A stretch of 64,000 bases of DNA, taken from the NCBI GenBank assembly GCA_030532405.1, contig JAUNLF010000001.1, positions 124,001 through 188,000 of the forward strand, given 5' to 3'. Below are positions 10,107 to 18,914 of this stretch, piece after piece. Each line of letters begins with the position of its first letter. Within the stretch, counting starts at the first letter, position 1. The notes under the pieces are model-generated. The model saw only the letters and a program-made list of their open reading frames with translations, was not told the DNA's origin and ran no database searches. Source of the DNA: Actinomycetaceae bacterium. Its GTDB lineage: Bacteria; Actinomycetota; Actinomycetes; Actinomycetales; Actinomycetaceae. A program made the translations under genes and the position numbers.

Positions 10107-10619
10107 TCAGGCTTTGGGCACGCGCGTCCTTATGGCATCTAGAACCCGCTGCGCGTTTTCCGGGGCCGGAAGGTTCGACACGCTCACCGTGACATCCGCG
10201 ACTTCCATGTAAAGGGGGCGGCGCCTTTGTGCGAGCGCGTCAAGTTTCGCGCGGGCGTCACCTGCCAGTAGCGGGCGGTGCGTTTTACCCGCAACCCGCC
10301 CTAGCGCGTCCTCGACCTCAATATCTAAAAACACGGTTACGGCATCTTGGAGTAGTTCGCGGTTTTGTTCGCGTTCCACGATGCCGCCCCCGGTTGCGAT
10401 CAAGGTGTCGGGCTTTTCAAGGCAGTCGCGAAGCGCGCGGGTTTCCACGTCGCGGAAGTGGGATTCGCCGCGTTCAAACAGCTGGGCGATAGTTTGCCCA
10501 CTGGACTGCTCGATATACGCATCCAGATCAATGAATGCTAAGCCGAGCTCCGGGGCTAAAATGCGGCCCAGTTTAGACTTTCCACTACCGGGAAGGCCCA
10601 CGAGGACGATCCCGGTCAC
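10107..10619 (-). CDS. aroK: shikimate kinase
   Basis: Phosphorylates shikimate. The 170 residues contain the full set of family residues: Walker A GLPGSGKSK, D-L-D (Mg and shikimate), F-R-D-V-E, ATGGGIV, the lid RPLL, and RRRPLYMEVAD. The GTG start overlaps the aroC stop (GTGA), so the two are probably translationally coupled. This is the canonical copy; a divergent relative lies after aroB. Confidence 0.95.
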   Translation of the reverse strand: MTGIVLVGLPGSGKSKLGRILAPELGLAFIDLDAYIEQSSGQTIAQLFERGESHFRDVETRALRDCLEKPDTLIATGGGIVEREQNRELLQDAVTVFLDIEVEDALGRVAGKTHRPLLAGDARAKLDALAQRRRPLYMEVADVTVSVSNLPAPENAQRVLDAIRTRVPKA

Positions 10620-11824
10620 GGCCTAACCCGACCTTCAACCCGATCGGTGTAGTCCCGCAGAGCGCTTTGAATACGTGCAAGCGAGCCGGATCCAAACATC
10701 TCCATCAAAGAGTTCGCAAGCGTCAGCGCCATCATCGCCTCGGCAATCACGGCTGCCGGAACCACCGCGGAAGCGTCGGAGCGCTGGTGAAGTGCCGGCG
10801 CCTGCTCCTTGGTTGCCAAGTCAATCGTCTTGCGAGCGCGTGGGACCGTCGAGATCGGCTTAAAACCAACGCGCGCCCGAATCGGCTCACCGTTTGACAT
10901 GCCGCCCTCGATACCGCCGGCGTGGTTTGTGGGGCGCGAAATACCGCCGTCAACAATAATTTCGTCGTGAGCGCGCGATCCTAGCGCTTCGGTCTGTTCG
11001 CTACCGGACCCGATTTCGACAGACTTTGCCGCTTGAATCGACATGAGGGCGCCAGCGAGGCGCGCGTCTAGCCGCTGATCCCACTGCGTGTAGGTGCCAA
11101 TACCGACGGGGACACCGTAGGCGATAACTTCCACGGTGCCGCCAATCGTGTCTCCTTGCTTGTGGGCCTCGTCAATTGCGCGCATAAAACGGGCTTCCGT
11201 GTCCGCGTCCAGCGTGCGTACCGGGCTTTCATCCAGGGCCTGCGCATCTTTGGCAAGCGGCTGGTCTGCGTTAGATTTTTCTGTTCCAACCGCAACCACG
11301 TGAGAGACGATTTCAATGCCTGCCACCTGCCGCAAGAACTCGCGTGCAACGTATCCGAGGGCGACTCGCATCGCGGTTTCCCGAGCTGACGCGCGTTCCA
11401 ACACCGGGCGGGCGTCCTCGTGGTCGAACTTCATCATTCCCGCAAAATCCGCGTGACCGGGACGAGGGCGAGTGAGCGGACGGTTCCTAGCGACCTCGCG
11501 TTCATCCCCTGTTCCGGCGTCAATCAGTAGGGCTTCACGCGGGACGGGGTCGGAGCTCATGACGACCTCCCACTTGGGCCACTCCGAATTGGCAACCTGA
11601 ATTGCAACCGGTGAGCCCATCGTGAGGCCGTGCCTTACTCCGCCAAGGATCTTCACGACGTCTTTTTCAAACTTTTGACGGGCACCGCGCCCGTGTCCAA
11701 GGCGCCTGCGTGCAAGTGCTGACGCAAGGCCCTCAGTGTTAATCTCTACCCCCGCGGGAACACCATCGATGATGCCGGTCAAGGCCTCGCCGTGGGATTC
11801 TCCCGCACTCATCCACCTAATCAT
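10616..11824 (-). CDS. aroC: chorismate synthase
   Basis: Forms chorismate from EPSP using reduced FMN. The 402 residues open with MIRWMSAGESHGEALTG, with the RRLGHGRG signature near residue 45, RPGHADFAG, RASARETA, and GGISNG-type SNGEPI near the end; the length is normal. The ATG at 11824 is preferred over the GTG two codons upstream because conserved AroC starts at M-[ILF]-[RK]-W/F. No strong ribosome site is visible. Confidence 0.96.
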   Translation of the reverse strand: MIRWMSAGESHGEALTGIIDGVPAGVEINTEGLASALARRRLGHGRGARQKFEKDVVKILGGVRHGLTMGSPVAIQVANSEWPKWEVVMSSDPVPREALLIDAGTGDEREVARNRPLTRPRPGHADFAGMMKFDHEDARPVLERASARETAMRVALGYVAREFLRQVAGIEIVSHVVAVGTEKSNADQPLAKDAQALDESPVRTLDADTEARFMRAIDEAHKQGDTIGGTVEVIAYGVPVGIGTYTQWDQRLDARLAGALMSIQAAKSVEIGSGSEQTEALGSRAHDEIIVDGGISRPTNHAGGIEGGMSNGEPIRARVGFKPISTVPRARKTIDLATKEQAPALHQRSDASAVVPAAVIAEAMMALTLANSLMEMFGSGSLARIQSALRDYTDRVEGRVRP

Positions 11825-11867
11825 GCACACCAGTTTGACATAACCGGGCCCGGCTAGGGCTGGGGTT

Positions 11868-12545
11868 TTACCACAGTGAGACGCCGCCGCCTGTTATGAA
11901 CCATGCGATTACAGCGCCGAGTACCAGGGACGGGCCGAACGGCACCGAACTTTTCCAGGTTGCCCTGCCGGTCAAAAGTAGGAATAGAGCGTAAGCCCCA
12001 CCGATCAGAAGGGCGCTGAGCAGCCCACCAAACGACACGCCCGCACCGTACAGTCCCAGCCATCCGCCGATGACGGGTGCGAGCTTCACATCGCCGCGGC
12101 CAACTCCCCCACCCATCAAGTTCAAAACCCACATGGGTAGCGCCCAAATGGCCATGCCAACCAAAATCGCAATGATAGACACCGTCGCCTTGTACTGAAC
12201 CAGTAGCAGGATCGAGCCAACTACCGCACCAAGCAAGGCCGCACCCGCGGCGAGGAATGTCAGCACATTGGGTAACTTATGCGTCCTCGCGTCCACTAAA
12301 ACCAGTAGCGAGAACAGGCCGGTAAGCGGCACCGTGGCCACCAGGAACGGATCTTTGTAGCCCAGCCCAAAGAAAACAGCCTGCACTACGGTTACCAAAA
12401 CACTTAAGAAAAGACCGCTCGGAGCCTTCTTCTTCGCGCTTCGAAAATAGGGCTCCAAGTAGCCGGGTGCTGAAAGTCCGGACCATACAGATACGGCAAT
12501 ACCCGCAATCGCGGCAAGCACGTAGGTGATGATTTGGAAAATCAT
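11868..12545 (-). CDS. A24-family prepilin peptidase (TadV/PilD-like)
   Basis: A 225-residue membrane protein with about seven hydrophobic segments. It has the two catalytic aspartate contexts of A24 aspartic proteases: VDARTHKLPN near residue 86 and the GxGD-type GVGRGDVKL near residue 150. There is no N-terminal zinc/methylase domain, so it is the short form. It overlaps aroE at its start (ATGA) and is followed by aroC. No prepilin, ATPase or Tad/Com gene is in the window, so its substrate is unknown; it may process pseudopilins encoded elsewhere. Confidence 0.85.
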   Translation of the reverse strand: MIFQIITYVLAAIAGIAVSVWSGLSAPGYLEPYFRSAKKKAPSGLFLSVLVTVVQAVFFGLGYKDPFLVATVPLTGLFSLLVLVDARTHKLPNVLTFLAAGAALLGAVVGSILLLVQYKATVSIIAILVGMAIWALPMWVLNLMGGGVGRGDVKLAPVIGGWLGLYGAGVSFGGLLSALLIGGAYALFLLLTGRATWKSSVPFGPSLVLGAVIAWFITGGGVSLW

Positions 12546-13372
12546 AGAGAAGAAAGTCCTGTAGCTTTCAGTAGCGCACTTCGCATGGCATCAACCGGTG
12601 CGGACCGCCCCGTCATGAGCTCAACCTGCTGGCACGCCTGGTGAAGCAACATCGAGTATCCGGACGCCACGCGCGCACCGCCCGCCCTCGCGGCCTTGGC
12701 AAGTTCACTCGGCCACGGGTCATACGCCGCATCCAACACGACGGCCCCCGGCTTCGGCTGATACAGCTTCGCCCACTGGTCCGCACGTCCACTCGGAAGC
12801 GTCGAGACAATCACATCCGCGCTGTTCATAGCGGCGATCGCACGAGCCTCATCGCGCCACGGAATATGGTTCGTGGTCACGCCCAGGCGCGTCTCGGCAA
12901 GCGCAATATATCCCGGGCCCGCAAAGTTACGAGCAACCACATCAACGTCACGAATATGCAGGTGGCCGAGGGCCGCCAACGCCGAAGAAGCCGTTGCGCG
13001 CGCCCCCAAAATCACCGCGCGACCACCTTCCGGTGCTCCCCCGGCCTCGCGGATCGCCTGCACGATACCGTACACGTCCGTATTAAAGCCCGACAGCACT
13101 TTCGAAGAAGGCACCACCGTATTCACCGCACCAACAGCCTCGGCAAGCGGTTCGATCGCATCCAACAGACCCATAATCTGCTGCTTATGCGGCATAGTCA
13201 CCGCGAGTCCCAGCACGTCCTCGTCAAGCGATTTAACAAAATCAGACAGGTCTGAGGGCGCTACTTCGAGTTTGGAAAACTCATGGTCAAGGCCAAGCTC
13301 AGCGTAAGCGGCGTTGTGAAGCACCGGGGATAGGCTGTGCGCAATCGGCTGGCCAATCACAAAGCTACGCAT
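12542..13372 (-). CDS. aroE: shikimate dehydrogenase
   Basis: Reduces 3-dehydroshikimate with NADPH. The 276 residues start MRSFVIGQPIAHSLSPVLHN, where the paired serines bind shikimate; TMPHK carries the catalytic lysine and GFNTD the partner Asp. The usual nucleotide loop G-A-G-G-A reads GARATA, a change common in actinobacterial members. The ATG at 13372 is chosen; a GTG at 13381 overlapping mltG is the alternative. Confidence 0.93.
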   Translation of the reverse strand: MRSFVIGQPIAHSLSPVLHNAAYAELGLDHEFSKLEVAPSDLSDFVKSLDEDVLGLAVTMPHKQQIMGLLDAIEPLAEAVGAVNTVVPSSKVLSGFNTDVYGIVQAIREAGGAPEGGRAVILGARATASSALAALGHLHIRDVDVVARNFAGPGYIALAETRLGVTTNHIPWRDEARAIAAMNSADVIVSTLPSGRADQWAKLYQPKPGAVVLDAAYDPWPSELAKAARAGGARVASGYSMLLHQACQQVELMTGRSAPVDAMRSALLKATGLSSL

Positions 13373-13374
13373 TG

Positions 13375-14814
13375 CTAACACTTACCGGGGTTATCCGAAC
13401 ACCACTGGTTGAACTCTTGACGGTTTTGCTCCTGTTCTGCCAGTGTTGCAGCGAACTTGGTTTCGCCGGTATCCAGGTCGATCGTGACGAAGTACAGCCA
13501 GTCACCCGGCTCCGGGTTCATCATTGATTCAAGTGCCAGATCGGACGGGCTCGAAATCGGCCCGGGCGGCAGGCCCTTGTGCTTGTACGTGTTGTACGGG
13601 TTAGATTCGTCGTTCAGTTCAGCCGCGGTCGGTACGCCACCAACCTTGCCGACACCGTAAAGCACAGTGGAGTCCATGTTCAAGAATCCAACCGTCTCCG
13701 CCTCCGGCTTCGTCAGGCGGTTTTCGATTACGCGTGCAACCTTCGGGTAGTACTGATCAATGTTGACTTCGCGTTCCAGGATCGACGCCTTGGTTAGCAG
13801 ATCCTGGCGTTGCCCTTCGGGGACGCCAAGCTCGTCGAGCTTAGTGATCGTCGCGGTCACCATGCGGTTCAAAACATCGGCCGGACCGTCGTCGGCGTGC
13901 ACTTCGTAGGTGCCCGGCGCGAGCCAGCCCTCCGCGTCGCCGCCCGCCTCAGCGGGCAAGCCAAGTGCTTGCGCGTCATCCATTGCGGCCTGCACCTCTT
14001 CGGACTTGAACTCGCCAAAGTTAGAGAGCCTCTCCACAACTTGCGCCTTGGTAAATCCGGGTGGAACCGTGATCGCGTTGGACGACCTATTAGCCGGGTC
14101 CAGCAGGGCGGCAAGGGCGTCAACCGCCCTCATTTCTTGCATCAGCGTGTAAGTTCCGGGTTGCAGTGAGTTAGCTGCCGCATTGTCGTTCCAGGCCTGC
14201 AAGAATGCGCCCTCGGACTTGATGACGTTCTCGCTGACCAGGTTTTTGCCAATAATGTCGCCGGAATCGCCGGGGTTTACGACGAACTCAACTACGCCGT
14301 GACCGGGGCCCGGGTAGTCCTCCGGCAGGGCTTCGGTCTGCCTACTCGACGAAATAGCGTTCCACGCGATGTAGACGCACGCCAAAATAATGACAATGAC
14401 AGCCGTGATGATGATGCCGGTTCGAATCTTCGCGTTTCGACGGCGTTTACGCACGCGGGCGCGCTCAACTTCTACGCGGCGCGACCGAGTTCCGGTGGTC
14501 AATGGATCGTGTGTTTCAGTGCGAACAGCCTGGCGGGAGCCGGCACCTCCGGCGGCGCGCCTGCGATTTTCGTCTTGACGAGGGCGCCTACGCTCCGGTG
14601 GGCGCTGCCGTGATTCGGGGGCACCTGTTTGCGCGGCGTGTCCACTGGCTTCGGCTTCGCGGCGCTGTTGGCGTGCGATGCGTCGCTGTTCCTTGCGAGC
14701 CTCTTCAGCCTCGCGAAGGCGGCGCTCCCTCATGATCTCGCGACGAGTCGGAAAACTCGAAGCGCGGCCCTGTTCTTCTTCGTTAGAACCGGAGCCGGGA
14801 AAATGTTCGCTCAC
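13375..14814 (-). CDS. mltG: endolytic murein transglycosylase MltG
   Basis: Cleaves nascent glycan strands at the membrane. In 479 residues there is a long, basic Q/R/E-rich cytoplasmic region (about 1-130), one membrane segment (IIITAVIVIILACVYIAW), a LysM-like part and the YceG domain with the catalytic glutamate in ASILEREV and N-M-D-S-T-V-L-Y-G near residue 385. The GTG start has AGGAG ten bases upstream. It sits between ruvX and aroE as in most actinobacteria. Confidence 0.94.
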   Translation of the reverse strand: MSEHFPGSGSNEEEQGRASSFPTRREIMRERRLREAEEARKEQRRIARQQRREAEASGHAAQTGAPESRQRPPERRRPRQDENRRRAAGGAGSRQAVRTETHDPLTTGTRSRRVEVERARVRKRRRNAKIRTGIIITAVIVIILACVYIAWNAISSSRQTEALPEDYPGPGHGVVEFVVNPGDSGDIIGKNLVSENVIKSEGAFLQAWNDNAAANSLQPGTYTLMQEMRAVDALAALLDPANRSSNAITVPPGFTKAQVVERLSNFGEFKSEEVQAAMDDAQALGLPAEAGGDAEGWLAPGTYEVHADDGPADVLNRMVTATITKLDELGVPEGQRQDLLTKASILEREVNIDQYYPKVARVIENRLTKPEAETVGFLNMDSTVLYGVGKVGGVPTAAELNDESNPYNTYKHKGLPPGPISSPSDLALESMMNPEPGDWLYFVTIDLDTGETKFAATLAEQEQNRQEFNQWCSDNPGKC

Positions 14815-14827
14815 TGATTGACTTCTC

Positions 14828-15301
14828 CTAGGACTGTCCGCGACTTACAGTTTCGCCTGGCAACTCACCTGTTTGCTCTTCGAAACTGATAGACGTTTCT
14901 AAAATAATAGCCGCCGCAAGTTGATCTATCTTGTCTTGACGCGCCCGATTGTCGATTCCTTGAGCCGCTAGCCGCGCGTGCGCCTGGTTGGTAGTCATGC
15001 GTTCGTCTACCAAACATATGCGAGGGCGTGGGAGCACCTGCTTTAGCTCGTGTGCTAGTTTGCGTGCGGCTTTTGCTGACCGGCCCGCCGCGCCTTTTAG
15101 GTGGCGCGGATATCCGATGGCGATTTCGATCGGGTTTAGCTCGTCAGCGATGTCGGCGAGCTCGTCGATGTGCTCACCGTACTTACCGACTTTGATTTGT
15201 GTTTTTGGAAAGACGACGCGGCCCTCGGGATCGGTAACCGCGACTCCGATTCTTACGGAGCCGTAGTCGATTCCCATCCTGGGGCCGCGTCGCCTGTTCA
15301 T
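14828..15301 (-). CDS. ruvX: RuvX/YqgF pre-16S rRNA nuclease family protein
   Basis: An RNase-H-fold nuclease that trims the 16S rRNA 5' end in E. coli. The 157 residues include GIDYGSVRIGVAV (first catalytic Asp), AIGYPRHLKG, LVDERMTT (catalytic Glu region) and IDQLAAAIILE (last Asp). The ATG start is 14 bases after the alaS stop. The alaS-ruvX-mltG order supports co-transcription. Confidence 0.93.
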   Translation of the reverse strand: MNRRRGPRMGIDYGSVRIGVAVTDPEGRVVFPKTQIKVGKYGEHIDELADIADELNPIEIAIGYPRHLKGAAGRSAKAARKLAHELKQVLPRPRICLVDERMTTNQAHARLAAQGIDNRARQDKIDQLAAAIILETSISFEEQTGELPGETVSRGQS

Positions 15302-15315
15302 GTTTATCCAAAAAC

Positions 15316-17997
15316 TTAGCGCAGCAAGGCTGTGATGGCTTCTACTGCCTCTGCGGTTGCAGTGGTGTCTTGGCCGCCGCCTTGCGCGATGTCGTCGCGG
15401 CCGCCGCCGCCACCCTTTAGGACCTTCGCTCCAGCCTTAACCAGAGCGCCGGCCTTCAGTCCGGCCTGGCGTGCAAGCTCGTTGGTTGCTACGACAAGTT
15501 GCAGGCGTTCACCCACGACGCCGATGCCGGCAACAACTGCGGGCTCGGCTTCGCCCAGGCGTTCGCGCACGTTGGTGACGAGGGCGCGAAGGGCGTCGGA
15601 GGACGGGAGCGCACCCAGGTCGGTCACGACCGCTACGGTGTCACCAATCTTGGTTGCGTTGTCGGCAAGTTGCGGGGCGCGCGCAACGAGCTGTGCTTCA
15701 CCCAGCTGTGCAACCTGCTTTTCCGCTTCCTTTAGTCGCTTCATGAGGCCTTCGATGCGGCCCGGCAGGTCGTCTGTGTTGGCACCGAGCATTGCGGATA
15801 GCTGTGATACCACGGCGTGCTCCTTGGCTTGGAAGCCGTACGCACCATCGCCGACGAGGGCGTCAATGCGACGCACACCCGAACCGATCGAGGATTCACC
15901 GAGCAACGCGACGCGCCCGATGTGACCCGTGGTGGGCACGTGCGTGCCCGCGCACAGCTCGAGGGACCAGCCTTCACCAATGTTGACGACGCGCACTTCG
16001 TTGCCGTATTTCTCGCCAAATAGTGCCATTGCACCCATCGCGCGGGCCTCGTCGATAGGCATGACCTTGTCGGTTACCGAGAGGTCTTCGGCAAGGCGCT
16101 GGTTGACGCGTTCCTCGATTCCGGACATCACATCGGAGGGCACCTGCGACGGGTGGTGGAAGTCGAAACGCATGCGCGACGGCGAGTTTTCTGAACCCGC
16201 CTGCGTGGCCTGTTCGCCGAGGAACTCGTGGAGTCCCTTGTGAACCATGTGTGTTGCCGTGTGCGCGCGGGCGATCGCTAGGCGACGCTCCGTGTCGATC
16301 TGCGCAACCGCGGGCTCATCGAGCGTGACGGTGCCTTCTAGTAGTCGGCCGCGGTGAACGGCGAGGCCCTTAACGGGTGCCTGCACGTCGTGTACGTCGA
16401 TGAGGGCGCCTCCGGCTGTACGGATGGTTCCGTGATCGGCCAGCTGGCCGCCCATTTCTGCGTAGAACGGGGTCTTGTCAAGGATGATCTCGACGTCCGC
16501 GGGGCCGGTTACGGCTTGTACGCCCTTGCCGCCGCTTACGATACCGGCGATCTTCGCGTTTGCGGTCGCATCGGTGTAGCCAACGAATAGGGAGCCACCG
16601 CCGAGCGCGTTTTGGAACTCGTGGTAGACGCGCGAGTCGACGTGGCCGGACTTCTTTGCCATGGCGTCGGCGCGGGCGCGCGCCTTCTGCTGCCCCATGA
16701 GTTCGCGGAAGCGCTCTTCGTCAACGCCCACACCCTGTTCGCGCGCCATTTCGAGGGTGAGGTCGATCGGGAAGCCGTACGTGTCGTGCAGGCGGAATGC
16801 GTCCTCGCCGGATAGAAGACTCGGGCCGCCCTTCTTCTTTGCGCTTGCAACAGCCGTGTCAAGAATCGTGGTGCCGGACGAAAGGGTACGGCGGAACGCT
16901 TCTTCTTCGGCATACGCAACATCGGCGATGCGGTCCCAATTGGTTTCAAGTTCAGGGTAGGTAGCCTTCATCGCGTCACGCGAGACCGGCATGAGGGTCG
17001 GAAGCGTCGCCGTGTCCACGCCGAGGAGGCGCATGGATCGGATTGCGCGGCGCATCAGGCGGCGAAGCACGTAGCCGCGGCCGTCGTTGCCGGGCAGAAC
17101 ACCGTCGTTGATGAGCATCATCGCGGAACGCACGTGGTCGGCAATAATGCGCATGCGAACGTCGTCCTCCGGGTCACCGCCCGCGGAATACTTGCGGCCC
17201 GAGAGCTGCTCGGTTGCCGTGATGACGGGGCGAACCTGGTCGGTCTCGTACATGTTCGCCTTGCCCTGCAAAACGAACGCCAAGCGTTCTAGGCCAGCGC
17301 CGGTGTCGATCGACTTTTCGTCTAGCTCGCCAAGTAGCTCAAAGTCAGAGCCCGAACCTTCGCCGCGCATGTACTGGTCGAACACGAGGTTCCAAACTTC
17401 CAGGTAGCGGTCGCCACCGGGATCCACGGTGCCGCCCACCGCGTCCGGGCCGTACTCGGGGCCGCGGTCGTAGTGGAACTCGGCGCAGGGGCCGGCCGGG
17501 CCGGGCTGACCCGTGTGCCAGAAGATCTCTTCTTGCTTAAGGAGAACCACGTGCTTGGGGTCGACACCAATGTGGTTTACAAGATGGTTGTAGGACTCAT
17601 CGTCGTGTTCCCACACGGTGATCCACATGCGGTCGCCATCCAGACCGTAGTTACCGTCCTCTTGGCGTCCGGTTAGTAGCTCCCACGCGTAGTCGATTGC
17701 GCCCTCTTTGAAGTAATCGCCAAACGAGAAGTTACCGTTCATCTGGAAGAACGTGCCGTGACGCGTTGTGCGCCCAACGTTGTCAATGTCGTTTGTGCGG
17801 ATGCATTTTTGGACGGATGCGACGCGCGGCCAAGGGGCTTTCTCGGTGCCAACAATGTACGGAATGAACGGCACCATTCCGGCGATCGTGAAAAGGATCG
17901 ACGGGTCGGGCGAAACCAAGGGTACCGATGGGCGAATTACGTGGTCGTTCTTTTCGAAGTAATCGAGCCATCGCTTGGCAATTTCAGAGGTCTGCAT
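15316..17997 (-). CDS. alaS: alanyl-tRNA synthetase
   Basis: Charges tRNA-Ala. The 893 residues cover the class-II catalytic domain (RWLDYFEKNDHVIRPSVPLVS, GMVPF, RTTRHGTFFQMNGNFSFGDYFK), the editing domain with its zinc ligands RAHTATHMVHKGLH and C-A-G-T-H, and the C-terminal Gly-rich C-Ala domain (GGGGGRDD). The start follows AAGGGG. A separate promoter lies just upstream. Confidence 0.98.
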   Translation of the reverse strand: MQTSEIAKRWLDYFEKNDHVIRPSVPLVSPDPSILFTIAGMVPFIPYIVGTEKAPWPRVASVQKCIRTNDIDNVGRTTRHGTFFQMNGNFSFGDYFKEGAIDYAWELLTGRQEDGNYGLDGDRMWITVWEHDDESYNHLVNHIGVDPKHVVLLKQEEIFWHTGQPGPAGPCAEFHYDRGPEYGPDAVGGTVDPGGDRYLEVWNLVFDQYMRGEGSGSDFELLGELDEKSIDTGAGLERLAFVLQGKANMYETDQVRPVITATEQLSGRKYSAGGDPEDDVRMRIIADHVRSAMMLINDGVLPGNDGRGYVLRRLMRRAIRSMRLLGVDTATLPTLMPVSRDAMKATYPELETNWDRIADVAYAEEEAFRRTLSSGTTILDTAVASAKKKGGPSLLSGEDAFRLHDTYGFPIDLTLEMAREQGVGVDEERFRELMGQQKARARADAMAKKSGHVDSRVYHEFQNALGGGSLFVGYTDATANAKIAGIVSGGKGVQAVTGPADVEIILDKTPFYAEMGGQLADHGTIRTAGGALIDVHDVQAPVKGLAVHRGRLLEGTVTLDEPAVAQIDTERRLAIARAHTATHMVHKGLHEFLGEQATQAGSENSPSRMRFDFHHPSQVPSDVMSGIEERVNQRLAEDLSVTDKVMPIDEARAMGAMALFGEKYGNEVRVVNIGEGWSLELCAGTHVPTTGHIGRVALLGESSIGSGVRRIDALVGDGAYGFQAKEHAVVSQLSAMLGANTDDLPGRIEGLMKRLKEAEKQVAQLGEAQLVARAPQLADNATKIGDTVAVVTDLGALPSSDALRALVTNVRERLGEAEPAVVAGIGVVGERLQLVVATNELARQAGLKAGALVKAGAKVLKGGGGGRDDIAQGGGQDTTATAEAVEAITALLR

Positions 17998-18039
17998 GAC
18001 ATCCCCTTGTCAAAGGTTGAAAGGATTCCAGCTGTGCCT

Positions 18040-18068
18040 ATCATACGCAAGTTTGCGCGGTGCCTTAA
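18040..18068 (-). promoter_or_regulatory. candidate alaS promoter
   Basis: On the minus strand a TATGAT -10 box (18045 to 18040) is preceded by TTAAGG at 17 bases spacing. It lies about 43 bases upstream of the alaS ATG. The -35 match is weak (3 of 6), so the call rests mainly on the -10. Confidence 0.45.
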
Positions 18069-18119
18069 AAATATACGAGGGCGTAGCTGTAGCCAAAAGT
18101 GCGGTTTTTGGTAAGCGAA

Positions 18120-18144
18120 CGCCCCGACTTGGGTAGCCGGGGCG
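18120..18144 (-). terminator. hairpin terminator after rpsD
   Basis: CGCCCCG and CGGGGCG arms (7 bp, GC only) flank an 11-base loop 19 bases past the rpsD stop. There is no strong T-tract; the assignment depends on position. Confidence 0.55.
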
Positions 18145-18162
18145 GACGCAAAAAGTTTAGGT

Positions 18163-18783
18163 TTAGCGCGAGTAGTACTCAACGACCAGCTGGTCGTCGC
18201 AGACTACCGGGATCTCTTCGCGCTCGGGTAGACGAACCAGGGTTGCGCGCAGACGCTCGAGGTCGACTTCAAGGTAGCCCGGAACCGGCGGGAGGACGTC
18301 CTTGTGGATGCCCTGCGCGGCGATTTCGAACGGGACCGTGGTCTGCGATGCGGGCTTGACCTGGATGGTCTGGCCGGGCTTCACGCGGTAGGACGGGCGG
18401 TCAACGATCTTGCCGTCCACCATGATGTGGCGGTGCACGACGACCTGGCGGGCCTGCGCGATGGTGCGGGCGAAGCCGGAGCGCAGAACGAGGGCGTCGA
18501 GGCGCTGCTCGAGGTGCTGGACCAGGTTCGAACCGGTCTTGCCTTCCATGCGAAGAGCTTCTTCGAAGGCGCGACGCATCTGGGCTTCGCGGATGCCGTA
18601 CTGTGCGCGGAGGCGCTGCTTTTCCTTTAGACGAACTGCGTAGTCGGATTCTTGACGACGACGTGCGCGTCCGTGCTCACCGGGGCCGTAGGGGCGCTTT
18701 TCGAAGTAGCGCTCGGCCTTCGGGGTTAGCGGTAGGCCGAGGGAGCGCGAGAGGCGCACCTGGCGGCGTGAACGATTAGCCAT
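18163..18783 (-). CDS. rpsD: 30S ribosomal protein S4
   Basis: Primary 16S rRNA-binding protein. The 206 residues begin MANRSRRQVRLSRSLGLPLTPKAERYFEKR, the zinc-free form lacking the N-terminal cysteines, with the S4 RNA-binding domain (RLDALVLRSGFARTIAQARQVVVHRH) at about residues 95-120. GGAAGG precedes the ATG. A stand-alone rpsD between rarA and alaS, away from the alpha operon, is typical for this phylum. Confidence 0.98.
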   Translation of the reverse strand: MANRSRRQVRLSRSLGLPLTPKAERYFEKRPYGPGEHGRARRRQESDYAVRLKEKQRLRAQYGIREAQMRRAFEEALRMEGKTGSNLVQHLEQRLDALVLRSGFARTIAQARQVVVHRHIMVDGKIVDRPSYRVKPGQTIQVKPASQTTVPFEIAAQGIHKDVLPPVPGYLEVDLERLRATLVRLPEREEIPVVCDDQLVVEYYSR

Positions 18784-18914
18784 AGGATTTACCTTCCTGT
18801 TTCTTGGAACGAATCATGCTTACCGCACTTGTTTTGCGGTTTGCACGGGGCCACCTCACCGCTTTCGCGGGGGCTGAGACCCCAGGTGTTGCCGAAATTG
18901 GCAACCACAAGATA

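Noticed and set aside
10616-10660. Possible separate small gene at the aroC/aroK junction
   Set aside because: The sequence is fully used by the aroC end and the GTGA-coupled aroK start.
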